Shown: positions 18,128 through 27,543 of the stretch, one piece after another | Position numbering within the stretch: the stretch's first letter is position 1 | How the letters are laid out: every line of letters begins with the position of its first letter | Source: Arenicellales bacterium | Lineage (GTDB): Bacteria > Pseudomonadota > Gammaproteobacteria > Arenicellales > JAHEKD01 | Length of the DNA: 64,000 nucleotides | Direction of reading: 5' to 3' | Assembly (NCBI GenBank): GCA_028284225.1 | Contig: JANQSD010000021.1 | Span: 62,001-126,000, forward strand | Made by a program: the position numbers and the translations under genes | Notes under the pieces: model-generated | Database searches by the model: none | Told to the model about the DNA's origin: nothing | Seen by the model: the letters and a program-made list of their open reading frames with translations, nothing else

Positions 18128-18921
18128 CAGACTTTCACCCAATGGCCATCAGCTTGCTGGCAAGCTTTGAATTGATTGGAATCTGTGCGGCCGTTTTGCA
18201 ATTTAACCTTTTGGGTGATAATTCTGCACTGCTGTTCTTGTGCAACATAACGACCAGGCTGGACACCGACTGAAGCATGACGAATCGCATTGGTTGAATA
18301 ACGCTGGTTATCTGATAAACGCATTAGTGGTGCATATACAAAACCGGAAGCCTGATCTTGTTCTGCAATTAAATACCAGTCACTATTGATGACCTTGCCC
18401 ACGACCGGCACTGAATTTCCTTTGGTGATTTTATGAACCACGGTATAGTCGGTACCGGGCCCACCACGGACATTAATATTGGCAGTGGGTGAATAATAAG
18501 CATTAATTAGCTCAATTGGCGGTAATTGGCTCACGGCCGGTTTCAAATGTCGGCTGTTTGAATAAGAGGATACATCGCGAACTGAAACGTGAGTTCGTGC
18601 TCCCGTATCCGGGTTATGCCAGCTAGTAGGTTGCCCTGTGTACATGGCTTGTGAGGTTGCCTGGGCAATACCGGCCCTATCTTGCTGGCTTAGATAGCGT
18701 CCAAATTTACCACCGGCCCAGTAACCAGCCAGCGTTCCTACGGCAACTGCTGCCAATTTACCTCGACCACCACCGATTTGTGATCCTAACAAGGCCCCGG
18801 CTACGGCACCGACACCTTTACCGACATTTTCTTTGGTCAGTTGTGGCCAGCCCTGGGCATAAACCGGCGCTGCAGTGATCGTCATGGCGGTTACAGCGGC
18901 AACAATAAATCGTTTAATCAT
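18127..18921 (-). CDS. exported protein with glycine-zipper and SH3b domains
   Basis: The 264-residue product has a signal peptide ending APVYAQG, a glycine-zipper segment like that of 17-kDa surface antigens (GKGVGAVAGALLGSQIGGG, about 30-65), and a bacterial SH3 domain (ANINVRGGPGTDYTVVHKI, about 140-205). SH3b domains often bind peptidoglycan, so it probably acts in the envelope. ATG at 18921 is chosen because GAGGTG ends six bases upstream; the earlier GTG lies within that ribosome binding site. It overlaps the following exported protein gene by three bases. Confidence 0.8.
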   Translation of the reverse strand: MIKRFIVAAVTAMTITAAPVYAQGWPQLTKENVGKGVGAVAGALLGSQIGGGRGKLAAVAVGTLAGYWAGGKFGRYLSQQDRAGIAQATSQAMYTGQPTSWHNPDTGARTHVSVRDVSSYSNSRHLKPAVSQLPPIELINAYYSPTANINVRGGPGTDYTVVHKITKGNSVPVVGKVINSDWYLIAEQDQASGFVYAPLMRLSDNQRYSTNAIRHASVGVQPGRYVAQEQQCRIITQKVKLQNGRTDSNQFKACQQADGHWVKV

Positions 18922-19120
18922 TTTATTCACCTCTTGGTTGTTAATATGTCTCTCTCAAAAACGAGTGTTGATTGGCTTCTTTGTCCAACACTGGCAAAGA
19001 GTTTAAACGGGTGACAATGAATTGATTTTGAATTTTAGCTATCAGTTTGCTGAACGAAGATAAAACCTGCCTCAAAATAGCTCAAAGACCTATCTACAGG
19101 AGTAGATGTTTTAAGTCGGA

Positions 19121-20014
19121 TTAGTTAATCGCCAAACTATATTTATCGGCTTTATGCAAATCCCAATATCTGGTTTTTATTAATTGGGTCAATTTGCCTG
19201 GCTGACCATCTTTGATATTGCTACCGTCTAGTTTTGTGATAGGCATAACCCCTCCTGCCGTACTGGTAATAAATATTTCGTCAGCTTGGCGTAATTCCGA
19301 AGCATGCAGCGTTCTTGGTTCGACACTGAAGCCTAACTCAGCGGCTATTTCCAGCACAGTCATTCGAGTAATCCCTTCAAGCACACCATGTTGTGGAGTA
19401 ACAATATGTTTATTGTTAATAGCAAAAATATTAAACCCCGGCCCTTCGATAACATTGCCTGCACTATCCACTACCAACGCGGTTTCAGCACCTTTTTCAT
19501 AGGCCTGGAATAACGCCATGGTCAAATCAAGCCAATGATAGTTTTTAACAATCGGGTTGACGGCGGCGGGGCTGATTCTTTCAATATTAGTAATACTTAA
19601 ATGCAGCCCCTGCTCTTGCTTTTCAAAATCAGCAATCCACACAAATGGAATCACAAAAGCAAAAAATTGATTAATACAGTCTCGCGGATCACGTGAACCC
19701 GGCTTGGCAACGCCGCGTGTGCATATCATTTCTACATAGGCATTTTCTAAACCTGTCGCTTTAACACAATCGATCAAAATGGACTTAACCTGCTGCTGAT
19801 CAAATGCAATGGACATATGAAGTCTGTCCATTCCGGAAAAAAACCGACTCAAATGATCCTGTAAGCGGAAGAATCTGCCCTGCCAGACATGGGCAACGTC
19901 ATAGGTGGCATCCGAATGCAGAAAACCGTTGTCCAATAACGAAATTTTTGCGTCACTGATCGGGACAATCTGCCCATCGATCCAGGCAGCACCTGTTTGA
20001 AAATCAGATTTCAT
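19121..20014 (-). CDS. class IV aminotransferase (D-amino-acid aminotransferase-like)
   Basis: This 297-residue PLP enzyme belongs to fold type IV, with branched-chain and D-amino-acid aminotransferases. Landmarks are AWIDGQIVPISDAKISLLDNG near the N-terminus, IVKNYHWLDLTMA holding the PLP lysine, VIEGPGFNIFAI, and the C-terminal phosphate-binding TSTAGGVMPI. The start is uncertain: ATG at 20014 fits the family, but AGGAGG lies directly against it; an ATG 13 codons upstream (20053) would overlap the previous gene. Whether it acts on D- or L-amino acids cannot be decided by eye. Confidence 0.85.
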   Translation of the reverse strand: MKSDFQTGAAWIDGQIVPISDAKISLLDNGFLHSDATYDVAHVWQGRFFRLQDHLSRFFSGMDRLHMSIAFDQQQVKSILIDCVKATGLENAYVEMICTRGVAKPGSRDPRDCINQFFAFVIPFVWIADFEKQEQGLHLSITNIERISPAAVNPIVKNYHWLDLTMALFQAYEKGAETALVVDSAGNVIEGPGFNIFAINNKHIVTPQHGVLEGITRMTVLEIAAELGFSVEPRTLHASELRQADEIFITSTAGGVMPITKLDGSNIKDGQPGKLTQLIKTRYWDLHKADKYSLAIN

Positions 20015-20030
20015 CCTCCTGTTACGCCTT

Positions 20031-20351
20031 TTAGTATAAAAACCATACACCATTACTACGATAGCAATCCAGCGAGTCCAGTGCCATATGTATAACTAGG
20101 CCGATGCCGATCAAACGCAACTTTGGAATCAGACTCATACCAACATAAACTGCCACTGCCGGCAAACTATGCAGTGGATGAAAACCGACACTACATCTAT
20201 TAGGATCGTAAATTGGATCAGCTAACAGATGATCCAGATCAACCAACATGGTAGCAAGCATAGTCAAATACGCTTTTTTTACGTCGCCACGGAAAAATAT
20301 CAAAGCGACTAATAACGGTACAATGAAATGTAGGATTAGGTGAAATAACAT
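20031..20351 (-). CDS. DUF6122-like small membrane protein
   Basis: The 106-residue protein has three hydrophobic segments and conserved histidines and aspartates (LILHFIVPLL, DLDHLLADPIYDPNRC, GFHPLHS, HMALDSLDC). This pattern recalls DUF6122 and, more distantly, YdjM-type membrane-bound metal-dependent hydrolases. The histidines could bind a metal, but no activity is known. Its stop lies 17 bp before the aminotransferase start, so the two may be cotranscribed. Confidence 0.65.
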   Translation of the reverse strand: MLFHLILHFIVPLLVALIFFRGDVKKAYLTMLATMLVDLDHLLADPIYDPNRCSVGFHPLHSLPAVAVYVGMSLIPKLRLIGIGLVIHMALDSLDCYRSNGVWFLY

Positions 20352-20401
20352 GTTGTCGTGAGTAAATCATTATCCGATACACGTTTCAAGCCAACGGTTG
20401 C

Positions 20402-22366
20402 TCATTGTGAACTTAAGGAATCAGCCAGCTTAACCAGTTGAATGAATTCACTTCGATAGCCATAAGGATCATCACCTCTGGCTGATTGAGCCAATTCAAG
20501 CACATCATCAAAAGTCATATCTGCGATATAAACGCTGTGCGTTAATAGCTGGCCGAAACCTGCAACCGCAACGGCAAAGCGAACATCCATATCCACCTTA
20601 TTCAAATCTTTAAATTCCTGGTCTATGGTAATGGCGCTGGAAACTTTTTGGCTTTTTGTTGAATCAGGTTTTTTATACCTGATCTTTACAAACCCGTACT
20701 CATTGTTAAATCCTTGAGAGAGTCGGGCTGTCGATTGATTCGTCAGATAACGGGATTCATCAATCAATTTCTCAGTTGCATCCGTCGGTGTGATTTCATA
20801 AATCGCGGTAACAATATGACCAGCACCGATTTCTCCCGCATCTACCTTGTCATTATTAAAGTCTTCGGTGTTTAATTGCCGAGTTTCATAGCCAATTAAC
20901 CGATATTCCGCTACTTTAGCAGGGTTGAATTCGACTTGAATTTTTACATCCTTGGCTACCGGAAACAGCGTGCTGGATGCTTCTTCAACCAACACTTTCT
21001 GTGCCTCATTGAGACCATCAATATAGAAAGCCTGGCCATTACCATTTTGCGCCAGTGTTTGCATCAGGTGGTCATTGTAATTGCCGTCGCCAAAACCCAG
21101 CACAGATAAAAATACACCTGATTCGCGTTTTTTAGCAATGTAGTCCTTCAATTCTTCAGGATCAGATATACCTACATTGAAATCACCATCGGTAGCAAGA
21201 ATGATTCGATTTACCGCATGTTCGTCAAAGTGCTGCTGTGCCAAAGAATAAGCCTCTTTAATCCCGGCTTGCCCAGCTGTAGAACCGCCTGCAGTCAACT
21301 TCGCAAGTGCTGCAATAATTTTATGCTTATCTTTGATCTGAGTTGGCTCCAGCACGGTTCCTGCCTGACCGGCATAGGTCACAATGGCAATGCTGTCTTC
21401 ATCGCTCAAACTATTCACCAGCAAGCGTAATGAATTTATCAGTAATGGCAGTTTGTCTTCACTGTGCATCGAGCCTGAGGTATCGATTAAAAACACCAGA
21501 TTAGATTCGGGCTTTTCAGCGGCCTGCTTCTCAAAGGCTTTAATACCAATATGGATCAGCTTGTTATTACTGTTCCAGGGAGAAGGCAGAACTCTGGTTG
21601 TCGTGGTAAATGGAATCTGTGCATCCGGATTAACAGGATAGCTGTAGTCAAAATAATTGATTAACTCCTCGACTCTGACTGAATCCGGACCCGGGATTCT
21701 CCCGAATTGAAGTTGGCGCCTGACAAAACTATAAGACGCCGTATCGGTATCGATGGAGAAAGTCGAAACCGGTTCAGTGATAGTTTGCTTAACCAGATGA
21801 CTATCGAATTCAATAAATTTGTTTCGAGATTCGGGTTTGGGTAAATATGGATTGACTTCACCAGTCGGTACAACTCTAGAAACATAGGTTTCGGCTTCTT
21901 CTGCCCCTACTATCCATTTTTGGACTTCCTTATTCAGGCTCTGTGTCGCCAAATCTGAAGCTTGGTCGTAGGATTCTTGTTGTTTTCGTTTGCTGTCTTG
22001 CAAAGCATTATCAAGATTTATTGATTCAGGTTTCATTACCTGTATCGCAGTTTTAAATTCCTTTTCTTCAGCAGCCTGCGGAATTTGTACTGTTTTCAAG
22101 CTCGTGGTCTGAAACACACCATAACCTACAACCAGCGCCACTAAACTCGCTGTAACCATCGCGCCATGAATATTGATTTTTTCCATCATTGACCTCCAAA
22201 ACGTTTTCCATGATTGATTAATAACCATTGGACGATCAGGTTCATGGTTTTCTTGGCTTGAATCGTAAATTTGCTGCGCCTGGCTAATGGTTTGCTGGTA
22301 TTTTTGCTTTGAATACTCAGGAATTACCATCGAGTCAAACGCCTGGTTGAGTTTTTCATCGATCAT
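20402..22366 (-). CDS. membrane-anchored VWA domain protein, likely anti-sigma partner
   Basis: The 654-residue product has an N-terminal cytoplasmic segment, one transmembrane helix (about 69-87), a conserved YfbK-type domain (FIEFDSHLVKQTITEPVSTFSIDTDTAS..., about 184-260), a von Willebrand A domain with the MIDAS motif DTSGS (295-299), and a C-terminal DUF3520-like region. The VWA domain probably binds a protein partner through a metal ion in the periplasm. Its ATG overlaps the stop of the ECF sigma gene by four bases. That coupling and the membrane topology suggest it acts as, or with, the anti-sigma factor; this is inference. Confidence 0.85.
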   Translation of the reverse strand: MIDEKLNQAFDSMVIPEYSKQKYQQTISQAQQIYDSSQENHEPDRPMVINQSWKTFWRSMMEKINIHGAMVTASLVALVVGYGVFQTTSLKTVQIPQAAEEKEFKTAIQVMKPESINLDNALQDSKRKQQESYDQASDLATQSLNKEVQKWIVGAEEAETYVSRVVPTGEVNPYLPKPESRNKFIEFDSHLVKQTITEPVSTFSIDTDTASYSFVRRQLQFGRIPGPDSVRVEELINYFDYSYPVNPDAQIPFTTTTRVLPSPWNSNNKLIHIGIKAFEKQAAEKPESNLVFLIDTSGSMHSEDKLPLLINSLRLLVNSLSDEDSIAIVTYAGQAGTVLEPTQIKDKHKIIAALAKLTAGGSTAGQAGIKEAYSLAQQHFDEHAVNRIILATDGDFNVGISDPEELKDYIAKKRESGVFLSVLGFGDGNYNDHLMQTLAQNGNGQAFYIDGLNEAQKVLVEEASSTLFPVAKDVKIQVEFNPAKVAEYRLIGYETRQLNTEDFNNDKVDAGEIGAGHIVTAIYEITPTDATEKLIDESRYLTNQSTARLSQGFNNEYGFVKIRYKKPDSTKSQKVSSAITIDQEFKDLNKVDMDVRFAVAVAGFGQLLTHSVYIADMTFDDVLELAQSARGDDPYGYRSEFIQLVKLADSLSSQ

Positions 22367-22965
22367 GATTGCTTCTCCAAAATAGTCTTCAGCTGCTTTT
22401 TGGCTTCATGAATACGCCAGGAGATAGTATTGGTTGAACATTGCAGAACATCGGCTGCATCCGCATGAGATAAATGCTCGGCATAAACCAAAACAAGGGT
22501 TATTTTGAGTTTTTCTGGCAATTGATCGATTGCCGACAATAATTCATTGAATTCCACTTCATCTTCAGGCAGAGACGAAGAATATTGCAGTTGGTGTTCT
22601 GTATAGTATTGGCTATCTCGCTTGAGCCGGTTTGTTTGCTTTTTATAGTTATCCTTTTGCGTATTAACGACGATTCGATACACCCAGCTCAAAAATGTGG
22701 AGTCAAAATTGAACTGCTTTATCGATTTAGCGATTTTAAGCACCACATCATGTGTAAGATCCTCAGCCCTGGTTTGATTTTTAGTCAGGTGGAAACTGAA
22801 GCGATAAATATCGATATAAACGTTGCTGATTAATAGATTAAAAGCTTGCTTATCGCCCGCCACGGCTTGTTCAACAAGCTGTTTGATCTCATTAGTTAAT
22901 GTCTTTACAGGATTGTTCAAATGAGCGGAATATTGATTTTCTTGTTGTGGTTGAGAATCTAGCAT
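22363..22965 (-). CDS. ECF-type RNA polymerase sigma factor
   Basis: This 200-residue protein is a group 4 sigma factor. Region 2 is visible in AGDKQAFNLLISNVYIDIYR and RAEDLTHDVVLKIAKSIKQF, with the core-binding AEDLTHD motif. Region 4 is the helix-turn-helix LSHADAADVLQCSTNTISWRIHEAKKQL. ATG at 22965 is chosen over GTG two codons earlier; neither has a strong ribosome binding site. It is translationally coupled to a membrane VWA protein whose cytoplasmic N-terminus may sequester it. Target promoters are unknown. Confidence 0.9.
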   Translation of the reverse strand: MLDSQPQQENQYSAHLNNPVKTLTNEIKQLVEQAVAGDKQAFNLLISNVYIDIYRFSFHLTKNQTRAEDLTHDVVLKIAKSIKQFNFDSTFLSWVYRIVVNTQKDNYKKQTNRLKRDSQYYTEHQLQYSSSLPEDEVEFNELLSAIDQLPEKLKITLVLVYAEHLSHADAADVLQCSTNTISWRIHEAKKQLKTILEKQS

Positions 22966-23080
22966 CAACACATTTATCTAACCTTAATAACTGTCGTGTT
23001 ATTGATTAGACGACCAGCTGATCAACTTTCTTTGACGAGCGCTTAAAAAAACTTGATTACTTTCTAACCGGTGTAGCCTA

Positions 23081-23174
23081 GAGCCTACCTCAAAATAGTC
23101 GAGTGACGTTCAGACGAGGCAAAAATGAGCAAAAAAACGCAGTTTATTAAGGTAAATGAGCATTTTGAGATAAG
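23081..23174. repeat. short intergenic element with inverted ends
   Basis: The element starts CCTACCTCAAAATAG (23084-23098) and ends GCATTTTGAGATAAG (23160-23174), imperfect inverted repeats flanking an A-rich middle. Half-copies of the CTCAAAAT end occur at 19070-19078 and 48254-48261, also between genes. It looks like a small non-autonomous repeat family. Confidence 0.5.
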
Positions 23175-23177
23175 TTA

Positions 23178-23615
23178 TTATTCCAGAATCTGTGTACCTG
23201 TAGGTCCAACACCCGTTTCCTGATAGATAACTTCACTTTCCTTAGCCCAAATAAAATGGGGTGTTTGCGCGGGAGCGATATAAGAATTTCCTGCTGTGAT
23301 GGCTATTAGTTTGCTCTCATCAAAAACATCCCCAAAGCCAACATATAGTGTGCCGGATAACACCGTACTCAAGCGTTGATCGGGATGAGTGTGTGGTGGA
23401 ATCCTGGTATTTTGATCTAGTTTAACCCGCAATGCGTACAAACCCTGCTGTTGTTCAGAACCGGTCACCCACAGAAACTTAAGCCCTGGTACTGGTGGTG
23501 GGCTGATCCATTCGCGTTGTTCCGGCTCAATAAGCTCTGGTAATAAATCCTGCGCCTGGGGTTGATTAACAACCATCAGTAACAGGGTCAAAACGTAAAC
23601 AATTTTTATCAGCAC
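23178..23615 (-). CDS. exported cupin-domain protein
   Basis: The 145-residue product is a small cupin with the metal-binding motif PHTHPDQRLSTVLSGTLYVGFGD (two histidines, a later glutamate position replaced) and a second histidine in AQTPHFIW. A signal peptide, LIKIVYVLTLLLMVVNQPQA, indicates export. The GTG at 23615 is chosen because GAGGAAA lies eight bases upstream and the signal peptide then starts correctly; the longest frame starts at 23690. Cupins of this kind are mostly of unknown function. It is divergent from the cyclase gene. Confidence 0.75.
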   Translation of the reverse strand: MLIKIVYVLTLLLMVVNQPQAQDLLPELIEPEQREWISPPPVPGLKFLWVTGSEQQQGLYALRVKLDQNTRIPPHTHPDQRLSTVLSGTLYVGFGDVFDESKLIAITAGNSYIAPAQTPHFIWAKESEVIYQETGVGPTGTQILE

Positions 23616-23760
23616 GCCTATTTCCTCAATAGTTGCTCTTGAAACAGCGCCAGTTTTATCTACATAGCCAGGTTGATATCCGACAATCATAGGAATTCAA
23701 ATGTAAAAGGTGTATGATGATCATAATAATATAAGAATTATTGATCACAAAGTTACACCG

Positions 23761-26700
23761 ATGGCGGGTTCGAATCAAATTGATGTATGGCTGGCACAGC
23801 TGGGCCTGGGTCAATATGTCGATGTTTTTAAAGCAAATGACATTACACTTCGGGCTTTACCCTATTTAGATGAAAACGACCTACAGGAGCTGGGTATTTC
23901 CCTGGGTCACCGACGTATCTTAATCGCTGAAATAAAAAAACTCCCATTAAGTGACAATAAAGCGCACACTACTTTAAACCCCGAAAGTATCGAAGAAGAG
24001 GCAGAGCGGCGCCAGCTTACCGTGGTATTCTGTGATCTTGTCGGTTCAACGGTTCTTTCCCAACGCCTTGATCCGGAAGAAATGCGGGAAATACTGCGCC
24101 AGTATCAAAACCTAGTTTCTGCAGCTGTTCGGCATTATCAAGGTTATGTGGCCCGCTTTGTCGGCGACGGCATCTTGTCCTATTTTGGCTGGCCCAGAGC
24201 CTATGAAGATCAGGCCGAACGAGCCATTCGAGCCAGCATTGATATTGTCAATAAAATCAAGCAACTCACCGCCGCCGATTTTGGCACATTACAGGTTCGC
24301 ATCGGGGTTGATACCGGATTAGTAGTGGTTGGTGATTTAATCGGGGATGCAACCTCGGATTTAAATACCGTGGTCGGTGACACACCTAATCTTGCGGCCC
24401 GGCTACAAAACCTGGCCGCACCTGATGACATTATAATCGGCGCAAATACAAGGGGGCTACTCGGTGCTACATTTAAGCTCAAGTCGTTAGGCCCGCAGGA
24501 ACTAAAAGGATTTAACCAGGATATACTGGCCTGGAAAGTGCTTAGTGAACGGGAAACAGAAAGCCGGTTTGACGCTGTAAGGGGTAAAACATTAACCAGT
24601 TTGGTCGGTCGTGAACATGAACTTGGGCTTTTAACACAGCGTTGGCGACTAGCCCAGGAAGGTGAAGGACAGATCGTTTTGCTCAGCGGTGAAGCGGGCA
24701 TTGGCAAATCACGTCTGGCACGTGATTTCAAAATGGCGATAAGTCGCGATTTACGTTTCAACCTGAGCTATCAATGTTCACCACATTATTCCAATAGTGC
24801 TTTTTTTCCAATCATTCAACGCCTGCAACGAGCTGTGAATTTTAAGGAAAACGATGCCCTTGAAGACAAGCTGGATAAACTGGAAAAATCATTACAGCTT
24901 TGGGGCAGTAACCCTAAAAAAGTTGCACCGCTGTTTGCACAGCTTATGTCGGTGCCGGGTGAGCAGCGGTATGGCCCGCTGGAACTTACCCCACAACAGC
25001 TCAGGCAGCGCACAATTGAAGCCATGATCGAGCAGATTCTGGCTTTAAGTCAGCGACGTTCTGTTTATGTACTGGTAGAAGATGCACACTGGATTGATCC
25101 GTCAATGATGGATTTTATTAGTGAATTAATGCCGCGTATTACAGACCGACCGATCATGATTATGGTGACCTATCGTCCTGAAAACGCTCCCGAATGGTTA
25201 GCACATCCTCATTTAACTTCGATTTCATTGAATCGCCTGGGTCGTAAACATGCAGCCGAAATAGCGCATTCTGTCGGTGGACAAGAATTAATGGAGGCAA
25301 TGATTGAAAAAATTGTTAGCCGTGCTGATGGTGTACCGCTTTACATTGAAGAGCTGACTAAATCAGTGATCGAAAGTTTTTCCAGTGATAAACATTCTAT
25401 CGATCCAGGCATTATTCCACCGACCTTGCAATTATCACTAATGGCGCGTCTGGACCGCCTTGATGATGCCAAGGAAATTGCACAAATCGGAGCGGTGATT
25501 GGCCGTGAATTTTCCTATGATTTAGTGACTGCCATTTCAGCTAAATCACAAACAGAAATCAAATCTGCCTTAACTAAATTGCTGGATTCCGGGTTGGTGT
25601 TCAAACGCGGTGTAGCACCAAACGAAATTTACACCTTTAAGCATTCCCTGGTACAGGATGCCGCCTATGACACTATACTTATTAGTCGGCGGCGACGTTT
25701 ACATGCCCTTATTGCCGAAGTACTGGAAGCGGAGCCAGACAAATTATCAGCAGAAACATCTGATTTACTCGCGCATCATGCATTTCAGGCCGAGCTGTGG
25801 GAAAAAGCATTTGGATATTTGCAGCAAGCCGGTCGTAAAGCCATGGATCGTGCCTCAGTGCGTGAGGCCATTGCCCTGTTTGAGCAAGCACTGATTGCCG
25901 GATCGCATCTGCCCGAAACTGATGACTTACTGCAACAAGATATTGATCTGCGTTTTGATTTGCGCAACGCACTGTGGTCAATTGGCGAATTCGAACGTAT
26001 CCTGACCATACTGACCGAAGCCGAGAGACTCGCAACTAAACTCGATGATACAGTCAGAATCGGGTGGATATCTGTATTTTCCAGCGCTAGCCTATGGCAG
26101 CTTGGTCGTAGTGATCAGGCATTAGCCGCCGCCCAAAACGCGATCCGAATCAGCAAAAAAGCCGATGACTTACCACTGTCTATCGGCGCCCAATTTTATT
26201 TAGGCTGCGTCACTGTCACCTCAGGTGCATGCCGTGAAGCAGAAACTGTTTTTCAAAAAATCTGCGATGACCTGGGTGGCGAGATGGACTATGAACGCTG
26301 CGGCCTACCCTTTTTGCCTGCTGTTATCGCTCGCTCCTGGATGGTTTGGGCGCTGGCAGAACGTGGTGAATTTAAACAAGCGCAGGTTCTGGGCAACGAG
26401 GCATTGGCAATCGCTAAAAAAGTTAACCATCCTTTTAACATCGCGCATATTTATTATGATCTGGGTTACTTTTATTATCTAAAAGGTGAAAGTGCTAAGG
26501 CCGTGCAAACGCTGGAACAGGCTCGCGATATTATTAACGAATGGGGCTTAACTTATTTATCCCCTTTCATCACCGGATTTTTAGGTTATGCCTATGCATT
26601 GAACGGTGACAGTACCAAGGCAGTTAATATTTTAAAAAAGGCTTTAGCAGCCTATCAATCAATTGGTCTGGGATTATTTAGATCCTTAGTGCAAGTCTAT

Positions 26701-27039
26701 ATGGGCAAAGCTCTGCTGCTCGATGGTCAGATTGAACAAGCCTTTGAACAATGTGACCGGGCACTGGCATTGGCACGCAAACGTCACGAACAAGGTCATC
26801 AAGCCTATGCACTGCATGTACTAGGGGAAATCACCGCTCATCCTGACTTTTTAAACAAGGACCTCGCCGTGAACTATTTCAATGAGGCCCTGGAAATTGC
26901 CAAAACCTTCGACATGCGTCCGCTACAAGCTGAATGTTATAAAAGCTTAAGTGCGTACTACCACAACGAAAATAACCTGCAAAAAGCAGAAGAATACAAC
27001 AACAAAACTGAAAAACTTCGTCAATCATTAGCCTTGTGA
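23761..27039 (+). CDS. SAM domain - class III adenylate/guanylate cyclase - ATPase - TPR protein
   Basis: This 1092-residue signalling protein starts with a SAM domain (about 7-62). A class III nucleotide cyclase domain follows (84-265), with metal-binding aspartates D92 (VVFCDLVGST) and D136 (FVGDGIL). A STAND-type ATPase comes next, with Walker A GEAGIGKS and Walker B YVLVEDAHWID, and TPR-like repeats fill about 650-1090. It probably makes cAMP, with cyclase output controlled by ATP binding and a protein ligand on the TPR region. ATG at 23761 starts just before the SAM domain; a GTG at 23710 would add 17 residues. The TGA overlaps the next gene. Confidence 0.9.
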   Translation: MAGSNQIDVWLAQLGLGQYVDVFKANDITLRALPYLDENDLQELGISLGHRRILIAEIKKLPLSDNKAHTTLNPESIEEEAERRQLTVVFCDLVGSTVLSQRLDPEEMREILRQYQNLVSAAVRHYQGYVARFVGDGILSYFGWPRAYEDQAERAIRASIDIVNKIKQLTAADFGTLQVRIGVDTGLVVVGDLIGDATSDLNTVVGDTPNLAARLQNLAAPDDIIIGANTRGLLGATFKLKSLGPQELKGFNQDILAWKVLSERETESRFDAVRGKTLTSLVGREHELGLLTQRWRLAQEGEGQIVLLSGEAGIGKSRLARDFKMAISRDLRFNLSYQCSPHYSNSAFFPIIQRLQRAVNFKENDALEDKLDKLEKSLQLWGSNPKKVAPLFAQLMSVPGEQRYGPLELTPQQLRQRTIEAMIEQILALSQRRSVYVLVEDAHWIDPSMMDFISELMPRITDRPIMIMVTYRPENAPEWLAHPHLTSISLNRLGRKHAAEIAHSVGGQELMEAMIEKIVSRADGVPLYIEELTKSVIESFSSDKHSIDPGIIPPTLQLSLMARLDRLDDAKEIAQIGAVIGREFSYDLVTAISAKSQTEIKSALTKLLDSGLVFKRGVAPNEIYTFKHSLVQDAAYDTILISRRRRLHALIAEVLEAEPDKLSAETSDLLAHHAFQAELWEKAFGYLQQAGRKAMDRASVREAIALFEQALIAGSHLPETDDLLQQDIDLRFDLRNALWSIGEFERILTILTEAERLATKLDDTVRIGWISVFSSASLWQLGRSDQALAAAQNAIRISKKADDLPLSIGAQFYLGCVTVTSGACREAETVFQKICDDLGGEMDYERCGLPFLPAVIARSWMVWALAERGEFKQAQVLGNEALAIAKKVNHPFNIAHIYYDLGYFYYLKGESAKAVQTLEQARDIINEWGLTYLSPFITGFLGYAYALNGDSTKAVNILKKALAAYQSIGLGLFRSLVQVYMGKALLLDGQIEQAFEQCDRALALARKRHEQGHQAYALHVLGEITAHPDFLNKDLAVNYFNEALEIAKTFDMRPLQAECYKSLSAYYHNENNLQKAEEYNNKTEKLRQSLAL

Positions 27040-27542
27040 TGGATATTCAATCTGAAATCGAGGCTTGGGACAACAAGTCTGCGGCTGATATTCGCAATAT
27101 CTATGAGCGTCATTATCATGATGCTTCGTTTGTACCGACTATCATTAAATTTACAGTTTGTAGACGATTACAAAAGGGAGCTGCATGGCTACTAAAACAC
27201 CACTTGGAACATGACAACAATCTTGATCGGCTAAATGTTATTAAACTATTTGAGAATCTCAACCAACTTGAACACTGGGAAGCTAAGTTACTTATACTGC
27301 AATGCTTACCATTTTTGTCTATTCCAACGTCTCAAAAGAACTCTGTAGAAACATTTTTAAGAAATTGTCTTATGGATGATAATAAATTTGTCAGAGCCTG
27401 GGCCTATAATGGCTGGTATGAATTATCAGTACAATATCCGCAATATAAAAATGAAACAAAACAATTTTTTGATATGGCAATGCACGATGAAGCACCATCA
27501 GTTAAAGCAAGGATTCGTAATATTATAAAAAAAGGTTTTTAA
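27039..27542 (+). CDS. hypothetical helical-repeat protein
   Basis: I do not recognise a named family. The 167-residue protein is almost all helical, with patches such as LIKFTVCRRLQKGAAWLLKH-like segments and AKLLILQCLPFLSI followed by DDNKFVRAWAYNGWYEL, which resemble HEAT-type repeats. It has no signal or membrane segment. Its ATG overlaps the cyclase stop codon by one base (TGATG), so it is translationally coupled and may be a partner of the cyclase. GC content appears lower than that of the cyclase gene. Confidence 0.65.
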   Translation: MDIQSEIEAWDNKSAADIRNIYERHYHDASFVPTIIKFTVCRRLQKGAAWLLKHHLEHDNNLDRLNVIKLFENLNQLEHWEAKLLILQCLPFLSIPTSQKNSVETFLRNCLMDDNKFVRAWAYNGWYELSVQYPQYKNETKQFFDMAMHDEAPSVKARIRNIIKKGF

Positions 27543-27543
27543 C

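Noticed and set aside
19685..19700. CACGTG-centred sequence resembling parS
   Set aside because: It matches only 11 of 16 consensus positions and is within the aminotransferase gene; other CACGTG sites (2560, 3620, 5963, 59553) match even less.
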